Shown here: positions 55,128 through 62,866 of the stretch, in pieces
How the letters are laid out: each line of letters starts with the position of its first letter
Position numbering within the stretch: position 1 is the first letter of the stretch
Source of the DNA: Paenibacillus protaetiae
Lineage (GTDB): Bacteria; Bacillota; Bacilli; Paenibacillales; Paenibacillaceae
Assembly: GCF_004135365.1 (NCBI RefSeq)
Contig: NZ_CP035492.1
Span: forward strand, 3,613,501-3,677,500
Length of the DNA: 64,000 nucleotides
Direction: 5' to 3'
Position numbers and translations under genes: made by a program
Notes under the pieces: model-generated
What the model saw: the letters and a program-made list of their open reading frames with translations, nothing else
Databases searched by the model: none
Told to the model about the DNA's origin: nothing

Positions 55128-57007
55128 GCGAGCAAAGACAGCGGCCGCAAGGCCGTCATGGCGGCAGAGGGCCTGGCATGGGGCCGCCCGGAATGGGCAT
55201 GGCTATGCCTGTCCAGAAGGCGAAAGATTTTAAAGGTACGCTGGCCCGGCTGATCGGCTACTTAAAGCCGCATACGCCGAAGCTGCTTGGCGTGCTGGCG
55301 ACGGCTGTGCTGAGCACGCTGTTCAGCATTGTCAGCCCGAAGCTGATGGGCCATGCGACAACCAAGCTGGCGGACGGCTTTATCGCGATGCAAAAAGGGG
55401 AAGGCCGGATCGATTTCCATGCGATCAACCACATTTTGCTTATTCTGCTGCTGCTGTATGTCATCAGCGCTGCGTTCAGCTATGTCCAGCAGTATTTAAT
55501 GGCAGGCATCGCGCAAAAAGTCGTTTACGATTTGCGGAAGCAGGTGTACGACAAATTTGCGCGGCTGCCGATCAAATATTTTGATTCCCGTCCCAACGGG
55601 GAAGTGTTAAGCCGGGTTGTCAACGACGTCGACAATATCAGCAATACGCTGCAGCAAAGCTTAACGCAGTTTATTACTTCTTTCATTACGCTGATCGGCG
55701 TTATTATTATGATGCTGACGATTAGCCCATGGCTGACGCTTATCGTATTTTTAACGATTCCGGCCAGCCTGCTGGCTATCCGCAGTATCGCCGCACGCTC
55801 GCAAAAGCTGTTTATCCAGCAGCAGGCGGAGCTGGGCAAGCTGAACGGGCATGTTGAAGAAATGTTTACAGGCCACCGGATCGTCAAAGCGTTTGGCCGC
55901 GAGAAGCGTTCCATTGAAGAATTTAACGGCATGAACGATAAGCTGTACGAGGCCGGCTGGCGCGCCCAGTTTATATCCGGCATTATTATGCCGATCATGA
56001 GCTTTATCAGCAACATCGGTTATGTGCTTGTCAGCATCATCGGCGGCCTGTTTGTCGTCCGGAATACGATCAAGATCGGGGACATCCTGGCCTTTATTCA
56101 ATACACCAGGCAGTTTACGATGCCGATCACGCAGCTGGCGAATATCGCCAATGTCATTCAGTCAACGGTGGCATCTGCGGAGCGGGTGTTTGAGCTGCTG
56201 GATGAGCAAGAGGAAGTGCCGGAGCCGGCTAATGCGAAGACGCTTGTTAAGCCGGCCGGTGCGGTCCGCTTTGACGACGTACGGTTCGGGTATAAAGAGG
56301 ATGCCATTCTGATCAAACAGATGAACATTAATGTCATGCCGGGCCAGACTGTTGCCATCGTTGGTCCGACCGGAGCGGGCAAAACGACTTTAATCAACCT
56401 GCTGATGAGGTTCTACGAGCTAAGCGGCGGCAAAATTATGATCGACGGCGTCGACATTACAGAGATGCAGCGCGGCAGCCTGCGCCGGTTGTTTGGCATG
56501 GTGCTGCAGGATACGTGGCTGTTTAACGGCACGATTCGCGACAATATCGGCTACGGCCGTGAAGGCGCTTCGGAAGATGACATTATTGAAGCGGCAAAAG
56601 CAGCGCATGCGGACCATTTTATCCGTACGCTGCCGCAAGGTTATGATACGGTGCTGAACGAGGACGCCTCGAACATATCGCAAGGGCAAAAACAGCTGCT
56701 GACCATTGCCCGCGCGATTTTGGCGGATCCGCAAATTCTGATTCTCGACGAGGCGACAAGCAGCGTCGATACGCGTACGGAGGTTCATATTCAGCGGGCG
56801 ATGAATCATCTGATGGAAGGGCGGACCAGCTTTGTAATCGCCCACAGGCTGTCCACGATCCGCGGCGCCGATTTGATTCTTGTTATGAACAACGGCTCGA
56901 TTATCGAGCAGGGTACACATGATGAATTGCTGGAGGCAGACGGCTTTTACGCCGATTTGTACAACAGCCAGTTTGCAGGCAAAACGACGGCAAATCCGGC
57001 TTCATAA
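55124..57007 (+). CDS. Heterodimeric ABC exporter subunit with catalytic site (YfiC-like)
   Basis: A 627-aa half-transporter. A Gly/Pro/Met-rich N-terminal extension (residues 1 to about 30) precedes six membrane helices (about 45-330) and an ABC domain. Walker A is VGPTGAGKTTLIN and Walker B is ILILDEATSSVD with the catalytic Glu intact. The signature NISQGQKQLLTIARAI has Gln in place of the first Gly. This is complementary to the degenerate Walker B in the partner, so only one of the two composite sites should hydrolyse ATP efficiently. It is translationally coupled to the first subunit. Confidence 0.92.
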   Translation: MSEQRQRPQGRHGGRGPGMGPPGMGMAMPVQKAKDFKGTLARLIGYLKPHTPKLLGVLATAVLSTLFSIVSPKLMGHATTKLADGFIAMQKGEGRIDFHAINHILLILLLLYVISAAFSYVQQYLMAGIAQKVVYDLRKQVYDKFARLPIKYFDSRPNGEVLSRVVNDVDNISNTLQQSLTQFITSFITLIGVIIMMLTISPWLTLIVFLTIPASLLAIRSIAARSQKLFIQQQAELGKLNGHVEEMFTGHRIVKAFGREKRSIEEFNGMNDKLYEAGWRAQFISGIIMPIMSFISNIGYVLVSIIGGLFVVRNTIKIGDILAFIQYTRQFTMPITQLANIANVIQSTVASAERVFELLDEQEEVPEPANAKTLVKPAGAVRFDDVRFGYKEDAILIKQMNINVMPGQTVAIVGPTGAGKTTLINLLMRFYELSGGKIMIDGVDITEMQRGSLRRLFGMVLQDTWLFNGTIRDNIGYGREGASEDDIIEAAKAAHADHFIRTLPQGYDTVLNEDASNISQGQKQLLTIARAILADPQILILDEATSSVDTRTEVHIQRAMNHLMEGRTSFVIAHRLSTIRGADLILVMNNGSIIEQGTHDELLEADGFYADLYNSQFAGKTTANPAS

Positions 57008-57024
57008 CGAAACGCTGCCGCTTC

Positions 57025-57064
57025 AAACCCGGCCGGTACCATAAAGGTGCCGGCCGGGTTTTTG
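57025..57064 (+). terminator. Terminator of the ABC exporter operon
   Basis: AAACCCGGCCGGTACC pairs with GGTGCCGGCCGGGTTT around ATAAA, followed by T residues and GTTGTG. Confidence 0.85.
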
Positions 57065-57089
57065 TTGTGCCTATTTTTTCGGCGCGTTA

Positions 57090-57144
57090 TTGACTTCACA
57101 CCGGATTCCGGTTATATTGAGGTTAGTTACTTGAGTAATTAACC
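57090..57144 (+). promoter_or_regulatory. Promoter and palindromic operator of the GntR/ABC operon
   Basis: TTGACT (57090-57095), 17 bases, TATATT (57113-57118). Immediately downstream, 57121-57144 is an interrupted palindrome. The left arm GGTTAGTTACT and right arm AGTAATTAACC match at 10 of 11 positions around TG. A repressor bound here would block transcription start, and the YtrA-type regulator encoded 19 bases later is the obvious candidate. Confidence 0.75.
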
Positions 57145-57162
57145 AGTTAGGTGGTAAAGCGG

Positions 57163-57528
57163 ATGAAGACGATAGACGACAGTCGCCCTATATTTATGCA
57201 AATTGCCGAACGGATCGAAGATGACATCATTGAACGAACACTCCCGGAAGAATCCCAGGTTCCATCAACGAACCAGTTCGCGGCCTTTTATCAGATCAAC
57301 CCGGCTACCGCTGCAAAGGGGGTAAACCTGCTGACGGAGCAAGGCATTTTGTACAAGAAGAGAGGGATTGGAATGTTTGTGTCCGAGGGAGCTAGAGAGA
57401 AGCTGCTGGAGAAGCGCAGAGAGCAATTTTACGACCAGTACGTTGCTGCCATGGTGCAGGAAGCAAAAAAGCTTGAAATATCGGTTGAACAACTGACGGA
57501 TATGATTAAGAAAGGGGCGACCATGTAA
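57163..57528 (+). CDS. GntR-family transcriptional regulator, YtrA subfamily
   Basis: A 121-aa short GntR regulator. The winged helix-turn-helix spans residues about 8-75: PIFMQIAERIEDDIIERTLPEE, then VPSTNQFAAFYQINPATAAKGV and GILYKKRGIGMFVS. A short dimerising C-terminus follows with no effector domain, which defines the YtrA subfamily that controls adjacent ABC transporters. The ATG at 57163 has AGGTGG 8 bases upstream; a GTG at 57151 lies within the ribosome binding site. The stop overlaps the next ATG by one base. It probably autoregulates through the palindrome at 57121-57144. Confidence 0.93.
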   Translation: MKTIDDSRPIFMQIAERIEDDIIERTLPEESQVPSTNQFAAFYQINPATAAKGVNLLTEQGILYKKRGIGMFVSEGAREKLLEKRREQFYDQYVAAMVQEAKKLEISVEQLTDMIKKGATM

Positions 57529-58424
57529 TGAGTCCAATTGTGGAAGTGAACCGATTAACGAAGCGGTACGGAAGCTTTACGGCATTAAATCAAGTGAGCT
57601 TTTCACTGGAGGAAGGGAAAATCTACGGTTTGCTAGGCCGGAACGGAGCGGGCAAAACAACCGTTATGCATTTGCTGACCGCGCAGCTGATGGCGACCGA
57701 AGGCACGGTCAAAGTGTTTGGCGAACATCCCTATGAAAACCGGAACGTGCTGGACCGGATATGTTTTATTAAAGAAAGCCAGAAATATCCGGATACGTTC
57801 CGGGTAAAGGACATTATAAGCACAGCCGCCTCTTTATTCCCGAACTGGGACAACGACTATGCCGCTTCCCTGCTTCAGCAGTTCCAGCTTCCGCTGGACC
57901 GGCGCTTTAAGAAGCTTTCCAAAGGCATGAGTTCTTCGGTCGGCATCATTATCGGACTCGCCAGCCGGGCTCCGCTTACGATTTTTGATGAGCCCTATTT
58001 GGGGCTGGATGTCGTGGCGCGCTCGATGTTTTACGATCTGCTGATCGAGGATTATGGCAGCCATCCCCGGACGATTATTCTCTCGACACATTTGATCGAC
58101 GAAATCAGCCCAATGCTGGAACATGTGATATTAATCGACCGCGGCGAAATCAAAATAAACGAAGAGGCCGAGAGGCTGCGGGACAAAGGGTATTCGGTAT
58201 CCGGACCAGCCGGCAAAGTAGACGTGTTTACTGCAGGCAAACAGGTGTTGTCCCGTTCGGCGCTTGGCGGATATGCAACGGCAGTCGTGCTGGGCGGTTC
58301 GCCGTCCGAGCGTTACAGTGCAGCCGAGCAAGGGCTGGAGGTTAAGCCGGTTTCGCTTCAGGAGCTCATTGTTCATATGACCAAAATGAACCGGCCGGCA
58401 CATGAACAGGGAGGGATAAAATGA
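57528..58424 (+). CDS. ABC transporter ATP-binding protein (YtrB-like)
   Basis: A 298-aa ATPase. Walker A is LLGRNGAGKTTVMHLL. The signature is divergent (KLSKGMSSSVGIIIGLA rather than LSGGQ). Walker B is LTIFDEPYLGLD with the catalytic Glu, followed by an H-loop in ILSTHLIDE. A C-terminal extension (residues about 215-298) is typical of the YtrB/EcsA class. In B. subtilis the ytr operon responds to cell-wall antibiotics. Here the regulator-ATPase-permease order suggests a simplified version. It overlaps the permease start by ATGA. Confidence 0.9.
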   Translation: MSPIVEVNRLTKRYGSFTALNQVSFSLEEGKIYGLLGRNGAGKTTVMHLLTAQLMATEGTVKVFGEHPYENRNVLDRICFIKESQKYPDTFRVKDIISTAASLFPNWDNDYAASLLQQFQLPLDRRFKKLSKGMSSSVGIIIGLASRAPLTIFDEPYLGLDVVARSMFYDLLIEDYGSHPRTIILSTHLIDEISPMLEHVILIDRGEIKINEEAERLRDKGYSVSGPAGKVDVFTAGKQVLSRSALGGYATAVVLGGSPSERYSAAEQGLEVKPVSLQELIVHMTKMNRPAHEQGGIK

Positions 58425-59110
58425 TGAGCAAAGTTCAAGCCGTTATAAAAATGCATTTTAAAGACAGATGGTCCTGGTTTATGGTACCGGCCATCGTCCT
58501 ATTCTCCAGCTTTCTGGTCAATTTGTTTATCAGTTTCCTGGTCAGAGACGAACAGGGCATTCAGTCGGGAGGCGTATCCTCCATCTATATTTATACGCTT
58601 GTATTAGGCATTCTTGTCCCCGCCCAGACCTTCTCGTTTTCAATCGGGCTTAGCGTCCGGCGCAAAGATTATTTTTGGGGTGTCGTAACCGCAATGGCTA
58701 TTTTTACAGTTGTGATTGCGCTGCTCTTATCGTTATTGTCCATTATCGAAGGAGACTGGACGGGGGGCTGGGGTGTCAAACTGAGTTATTTCCATCTGCC
58801 TTATTTGAATGATGGGAATATAGCGGTTCAATTCGGAGTATCGTTATGCTTGCTGCTCTTTATGAGCTTTATGGGATTGTTTATTGCCTCCATTGTACGC
58901 CGGTACGGGCGCAAAGGGATGTATGCTTTCACGCTGGTTATGATGGCTGCTTTAACCGTTACCAGTTATTTATTGACGTATTACAAAACTTGGGGGCCGG
59001 TTTTTGAGTGGCTCGGCGATCATTCCGCTTGGCTGAACGCCGTTATGCTCCTTCCGCTTGCTGCTTTGTTTGGCTTATGCTCGTTTTTGATGCTGCGCAA
59101 AGCGTCCTAA
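58421..59110 (+). CDS. ABC-2 type membrane permease
   Basis: A 229-aa protein with six hydrophobic segments, for example FMVPAIVLFSSFLVNLFISFLV, TAMAIFTVVIALLLSLLS and LCLLLFMSFMGLFIASIV. It is the membrane partner of the preceding ATPase. GGGAGGG lies just upstream of two consecutive ATG codons (58421 and 58424); I give the first. It is the last gene of the GntR/ABC operon. The substrate is unknown; a stress or antibiotic response is an inference from the YtrA-type regulator. Confidence 0.82.
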   Translation: MMSKVQAVIKMHFKDRWSWFMVPAIVLFSSFLVNLFISFLVRDEQGIQSGGVSSIYIYTLVLGILVPAQTFSFSIGLSVRRKDYFWGVVTAMAIFTVVIALLLSLLSIIEGDWTGGWGVKLSYFHLPYLNDGNIAVQFGVSLCLLLFMSFMGLFIASIVRRYGRKGMYAFTLVMMAALTVTSYLLTYYKTWGPVFEWLGDHSAWLNAVMLLPLAALFGLCSFLMLRKAS

Positions 59111-59144
59111 GCGCAAACTTCGAGAAGGCTTATGCTTATAATCC

Positions 59145-59191
59145 AACAACCCCCGGCCAGCAAGGTTTGCACCTGCTGCCGGGGGTTGTTT
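59145..59191. terminator. Bidirectional terminator between the ABC permease and uppP
   Basis: AACAACCCCCGGC (59145-59157) pairs with GCCGGGGGTTGTT across a 21-base loop and is followed by TATG. The two flanking genes converge here, so it can serve both. Confidence 0.65.
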
Positions 59192-59234
59192 ATGTGCGAA
59201 ATGATTTTGCATTGCCGTTCCGGGTTAAATTGCA

Positions 59235-60092
59235 CTAGATAAATACAAAATAAATGATGATGGCAAGAACAATTCGATAGATGGCGAACGGCACGAGTTT
59301 AATGCGGTTAATCAATTTCAGGAAGAAACGGATGGACAGCAGCGCGAATACAAATGCGGCAATAAATCCGGCGATAAAAAACGGCAGCGAATCCGCCGTA
59401 ATGTACTGCCAGTTTTTATACAGCGATAACGCGCTGGCGCCAAGCATAACCGGAACAGCCATAATAAACGTGAAATCGGCTGCAGCCCGGTGGCTGAGAC
59501 CAAGCAATACGCCCCCGGAAATGGTAGAACCCGAACGCGAGAAGCCCGGCCACAACGACAAGCATTGCATAAGACCGATTGTAAAAGCCTGCCTGTACGT
59601 TATCTGGTCCACCGTTTCCGCTTTAACCGGCATCCGTTTGCTGTAGTAGTCCGCAATAATCATCAGCACAGCCCCGATGACCAGACCGATAAGAACGGTT
59701 GCGGTAGAGAACAGGTACTCGTCGATGTAGTCTTCCAGCACCAAGCCAAGCACGCCCGCCGGAATCAAACCTACAATGACCTGCATCAGCTTCAGCCTTC
59801 CGCCTTGCGGAGCAGAAGGGGAAACAGGAGCAGCTGACTTGTTTCCTCTAAGCCGGTTTAATCCAAGCAATTCAATAAACCGGTTGCGGAACACGACGAT
59901 AACCGCCAATATTGAACCAAGCTGGATAACGACCTTAAACGTATTGGCCGTGTACTTGCCGAGAAATTCCTCCGACTTTAGCCACATGTCATCAACGATA
60001 ATCATGTGTCCTGTGGACGATACCGGGGCGAATTCCGTCAAGCCCTCGACGAGGCCCAAAATAATGGCTTTTATCATTTCCCAAAAATCCAT
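59235..60092 (-). CDS. uppP: Undecaprenyl-diphosphatase (BacA family)
   Basis: Recycles undecaprenyl pyrophosphate to undecaprenyl phosphate, the lipid carrier for peptidoglycan and EPS, and gives bacitracin tolerance. The 285-aa polytopic protein has the catalytic LVEGLTEFAPVSSTGHMIIV and the second active-site motif PGFSRSGSTISGG. FLKLINRIKLVPFAIYRI forms the end. The usual Leu-Pro before SSTGH is Ala-Pro here. I use the ATG at 60092 (MDFWEMIKAII); the frame extends to 60131. It is convergent with the ABC permease gene. Confidence 0.93.
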   Translation of the reverse strand: MDFWEMIKAIILGLVEGLTEFAPVSSTGHMIIVDDMWLKSEEFLGKYTANTFKVVIQLGSILAVIVVFRNRFIELLGLNRLRGNKSAAPVSPSAPQGGRLKLMQVIVGLIPAGVLGLVLEDYIDEYLFSTATVLIGLVIGAVLMIIADYYSKRMPVKAETVDQITYRQAFTIGLMQCLSLWPGFSRSGSTISGGVLLGLSHRAAADFTFIMAVPVMLGASALSLYKNWQYITADSLPFFIAGFIAAFVFALLSIRFFLKLINRIKLVPFAIYRIVLAIIIYFVFI

Positions 60093-60494
60093 TCCTACTA
60101 AACATCCTCTCTTTTGCTTGAATGGCGTCACGCAGCGCTAATTTGCAGGCTTGTCCGCCGATTGCTGCTCCGAACCTGCTTTTGCCGCATGGCCTAGCCA
60201 ATATGATGATAACGCCGAGCCCCAGCCTTTCTTTGTTCATAGACGTCTGGCGGCGTTTTAAACCCTGCATGATTTCATTAAAAAACCGGTATAGGCTCAA
60301 TGCTAGCGTTATTATACATGAGAATGCTTCCCGCGCTCAAATTTGATTATAATTGAACAAGCGATATGGAAAAATAGTGCATTTTTAACAACTGCAATGT
60401 TTTTTGCCCCGCAAATTGACACGTTAAGGGCGCTCCGTCTACACTGGAAAGTAGGCGAACAAATGCGAACAAATCGGTATAAAGGAGCAAGATT
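60093..60494. other. Intergenic region uppP-pcrA
   Basis: About 400 bases. No gene here convinces me. A minus-strand open frame (60132 to about 60300, partly MNKERLGLGVIIILA) lacks a ribosome binding site. The right part holds the pcrA promoter and a tandem repeat, listed separately. A TTATAAT stretch at about 60339-60345 may be an additional -10. Confidence 0.5.
60416..60474 (+). promoter_or_regulatory. pcrA promoter and tandem GCGAACAAAT repeats
   Basis: TTGACA (60416-60421), an 18-base spacer and TACACT (60440-60445) form the promoter. Just after it, GCGAACAAAT occurs twice without a gap (60455-60464 and 60465-60474). CGAAC is a LexA half-site, but here the two are direct rather than inverted, so SOS control is only a possibility. 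Confidence 0.6.
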
Positions 60495-62816
60495 ATGTTT
60501 AATCCAATCGGCATCGAGCAAGCGGTGCAAAAACTGAATCCGCCGCAGCAGGATGCGGTCCGGGCGACGGAAGGGCCGCTTCTCATCATGGCGGGAGCGG
60601 GAAGCGGCAAAACGCGCGTATTGACGCACCGTATCGCTTATTTAATCGAGAAGCAGCGAGTTGCGCCGTGGAGCATTCTTGCCATTACTTTTACGAATAA
60701 AGCGGCTCGCGAAATGCAGGACCGGGTTTCGGCGCTCGTTGGCCCGGGCGGACAGGATATTTGGGTATCCACCTTCCACTCGATGTGCGTCCGCATTTTG
60801 CGTCGTGATATCGGACGGATCGGCTATTCGACCAGCTTCTCGATTTTGGACTCATCCGACCAGTTGTCTGTTATCCGGAACTGCATGAAGGACCTCAATA
60901 TCGACACGAAAAAATTCGAACCGAAAGCTGTGCAGGCAACGATGAGCAGCGCCAAAAACGAGCTGGTTACGCCGGAGCGCTTCGAGCAGAAGGCTGGCGA
61001 TTATTTCGAAGGCATCGTGGCCAAGGTGTATACCGCTTATCAAAAAAGGCTGCGCAGCAACAACTCGCTTGATTTCGATGATTTGATTATGAAGACAATC
61101 GAGCTGTTTAAAGAAGTGCCGGAGGTCCTGGACTACTACCAGACCAAATTTCGCTATATCCACGTTGACGAATATCAGGATACGAACCGTGCCCAATATA
61201 TGCTTTGCCGCATGCTGGCAGACAAACACCATAACATTTGCGTGGTCGGCGACAGCGACCAGTCGATTTACCGCTGGCGCGGCGCGGACATTACGAACAT
61301 CCTCAACTTTGAAGAGGATTACCCGGAGGCCCGCACCATTATGCTGGAGCAGAACTATCGCTCCACCTCCAACATTTTGGATGCAGCCAACGCCGTCATT
61401 AAACGCAACACGGGACGCAAGCCTAAAAAACTGTGGACCCAAAGCGGCTCAGGCGATCCGATTACGGTATACCAAGCCGATTCGGAACATGATGAAGCGT
61501 ATTTCATTACCGGCGAAATCCGCCGCAACGTGGATCACAAAGGAAAACGTTTCGCAAACCATGCGATATTGTACCGGACGAACGCCCAGTCCCGCGTTAT
61601 CGAGGAAATTTTGATCAAATCGGATATTCCTTATCAAATCGTAGGCGGCGTCAAGTTCTACGACCGCAAAGAAATTAAAGACTTGCTGGCGTATTTGCGT
61701 TTGATTTCCAATCCGACGGACGATATTAGCCTGGAGAGGATTATTAACGTTCCGAAGCGCGGCATCGGCGATACGACGGTCGGCAAGCTGGCCGACGAAG
61801 CGGCCCGCCGCGGATCGTCCATCTATGAAGTGCTTGGCGACCTGAACGGGGTGGAGGTCAGCGGCCGGACAAGATCTCAGCTGATCGAATTCCGCGAGAT
61901 GATCGGCAACCTGTCGCAGATGGTGGAATATTTGTCCGTAACCGAGCTGACGGAAAAAATACTCGAGATGTCCGGCTACCGGATGGAGCTGCAGCGCGAA
62001 AATACGCTGGAATCCAAAGCGCGGATGGAAAACATCGACGAGTTTCTGTCTGTGACGATGGATTTTGAGAAGCGCAACGAAGACCGGACGCTTGTCGCTT
62101 TTCTGACGGATTTGGCGCTTATCGCCGATATCGACTCGATGGACAAGGACGACAGCGCAAACGATGATGCGGTTGTCCTTATGACGATGCATAGCGCCAA
62201 AGGCTTGGAGTTCCCGGTCGTGTTTATTATCGGGATGGAGGAAAGCGTATTTCCGCACAGCCGCGCGCTTGCCGACAACGAAGAGCTGGAGGAGGAGCGC
62301 CGCCTTGCCTACGTGGGCATTACACGCGCGGAGGAGCGCCTTTACTTGACATGCGCCCGCATGCGGACGCTGTTTGGGCGCACGAGCTCCAATATGCCAT
62401 CGCGCTTCCTGGAAGAGGTGCCGGACAGCGTCAAGGAAAATGTATCCGCCGGCGGCATCGGCCGGGGCGGAAACCGCTTTGCCGGCGGAGGCGCCGGCTC
62501 GTTTGGCGCTACGCGTCCGGGCGGCGGCCGGGCGCCTGGCTTTGGCGCGGCTGCTGCCAGCCGCCCTTCCGGCGCAGCCGGCAGCAGCGTGCGCATCAGC
62601 TCGCCGCTGGATGCAGCCCGCGCGGCTGGCGCAAGCGCGGGCGGGGGCGACCGCGATTTTGCCGCGGGCGATAAAGTGGCCCATGGCAAATGGGGCGAAG
62701 GCACCATTGTGTCCGTGAAAGGGACGGGCAGCGACACCGAGCTGCAGATTGCATTCCCGGCGCCTGTGGGGATTAAGCGTTTGCTGGCTTCTTTTGCGCC
62801 GATTACGAAAGTATAG
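60495..62816 (+). CDS. pcrA: ATP-dependent DNA helicase PcrA (UvrD family)
   Basis: SF1A 3'-5' helicase for repair, plasmid replication and removal of RecA or RNA polymerase. The 773-aa protein has Walker [20 protein letters not shown], then [19 protein letters not shown], and [30 protein letters not shown] and [13 protein letters not shown] follow. A Gly/Ala/Arg-rich disordered linker (residues about 650-725) leads to a C-terminal tudor-like domain ([18 protein letters not shown]) that contacts RNA polymerase. AAAGGAG precedes the ATG at 60495. The DNA ligase gene follows after 50 bases. Confidence 0.97.
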   Translation: MFNPIGIEQAVQKLNPPQQDAVRATEGPLLIMAGAGSGKTRVLTHRIAYLIEKQRVAPWSILAITFTNKAAREMQDRVSALVGPGGQDIWVSTFHSMCVRILRRDIGRIGYSTSFSILDSSDQLSVIRNCMKDLNIDTKKFEPKAVQATMSSAKNELVTPERFEQKAGDYFEGIVAKVYTAYQKRLRSNNSLDFDDLIMKTIELFKEVPEVLDYYQTKFRYIHVDEYQDTNRAQYMLCRMLADKHHNICVVGDSDQSIYRWRGADITNILNFEEDYPEARTIMLEQNYRSTSNILDAANAVIKRNTGRKPKKLWTQSGSGDPITVYQADSEHDEAYFITGEIRRNVDHKGKRFANHAILYRTNAQSRVIEEILIKSDIPYQIVGGVKFYDRKEIKDLLAYLRLISNPTDDISLERIINVPKRGIGDTTVGKLADEAARRGSSIYEVLGDLNGVEVSGRTRSQLIEFREMIGNLSQMVEYLSVTELTEKILEMSGYRMELQRENTLESKARMENIDEFLSVTMDFEKRNEDRTLVAFLTDLALIADIDSMDKDDSANDDAVVLMTMHSAKGLEFPVVFIIGMEESVFPHSRALADNEELEEERRLAYVGITRAEERLYLTCARMRTLFGRTSSNMPSRFLEEVPDSVKENVSAGGIGRGGNRFAGGGAGSFGATRPGGGRAPGFGAAAASRPSGAAGSSVRISSPLDAARAAGASAGGGDRDFAAGDKVAHGKWGEGTIVSVKGTGSDTELQIAFPAPVGIKRLLASFAPITKV

Positions 62817-62866
62817 ATGAGAGCATTGAAACGAAACCCATTTAAATGATAGGAAGGGGAACCTCT

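Noticed and set aside
60132..60300. Minus-strand frame upstream of uppP (MNKERLGLGVIIILA)
   Set aside because: There is no ribosome binding site, and the hydrophobic start is followed by sequence that overlaps uppP in another frame without recognisable features.
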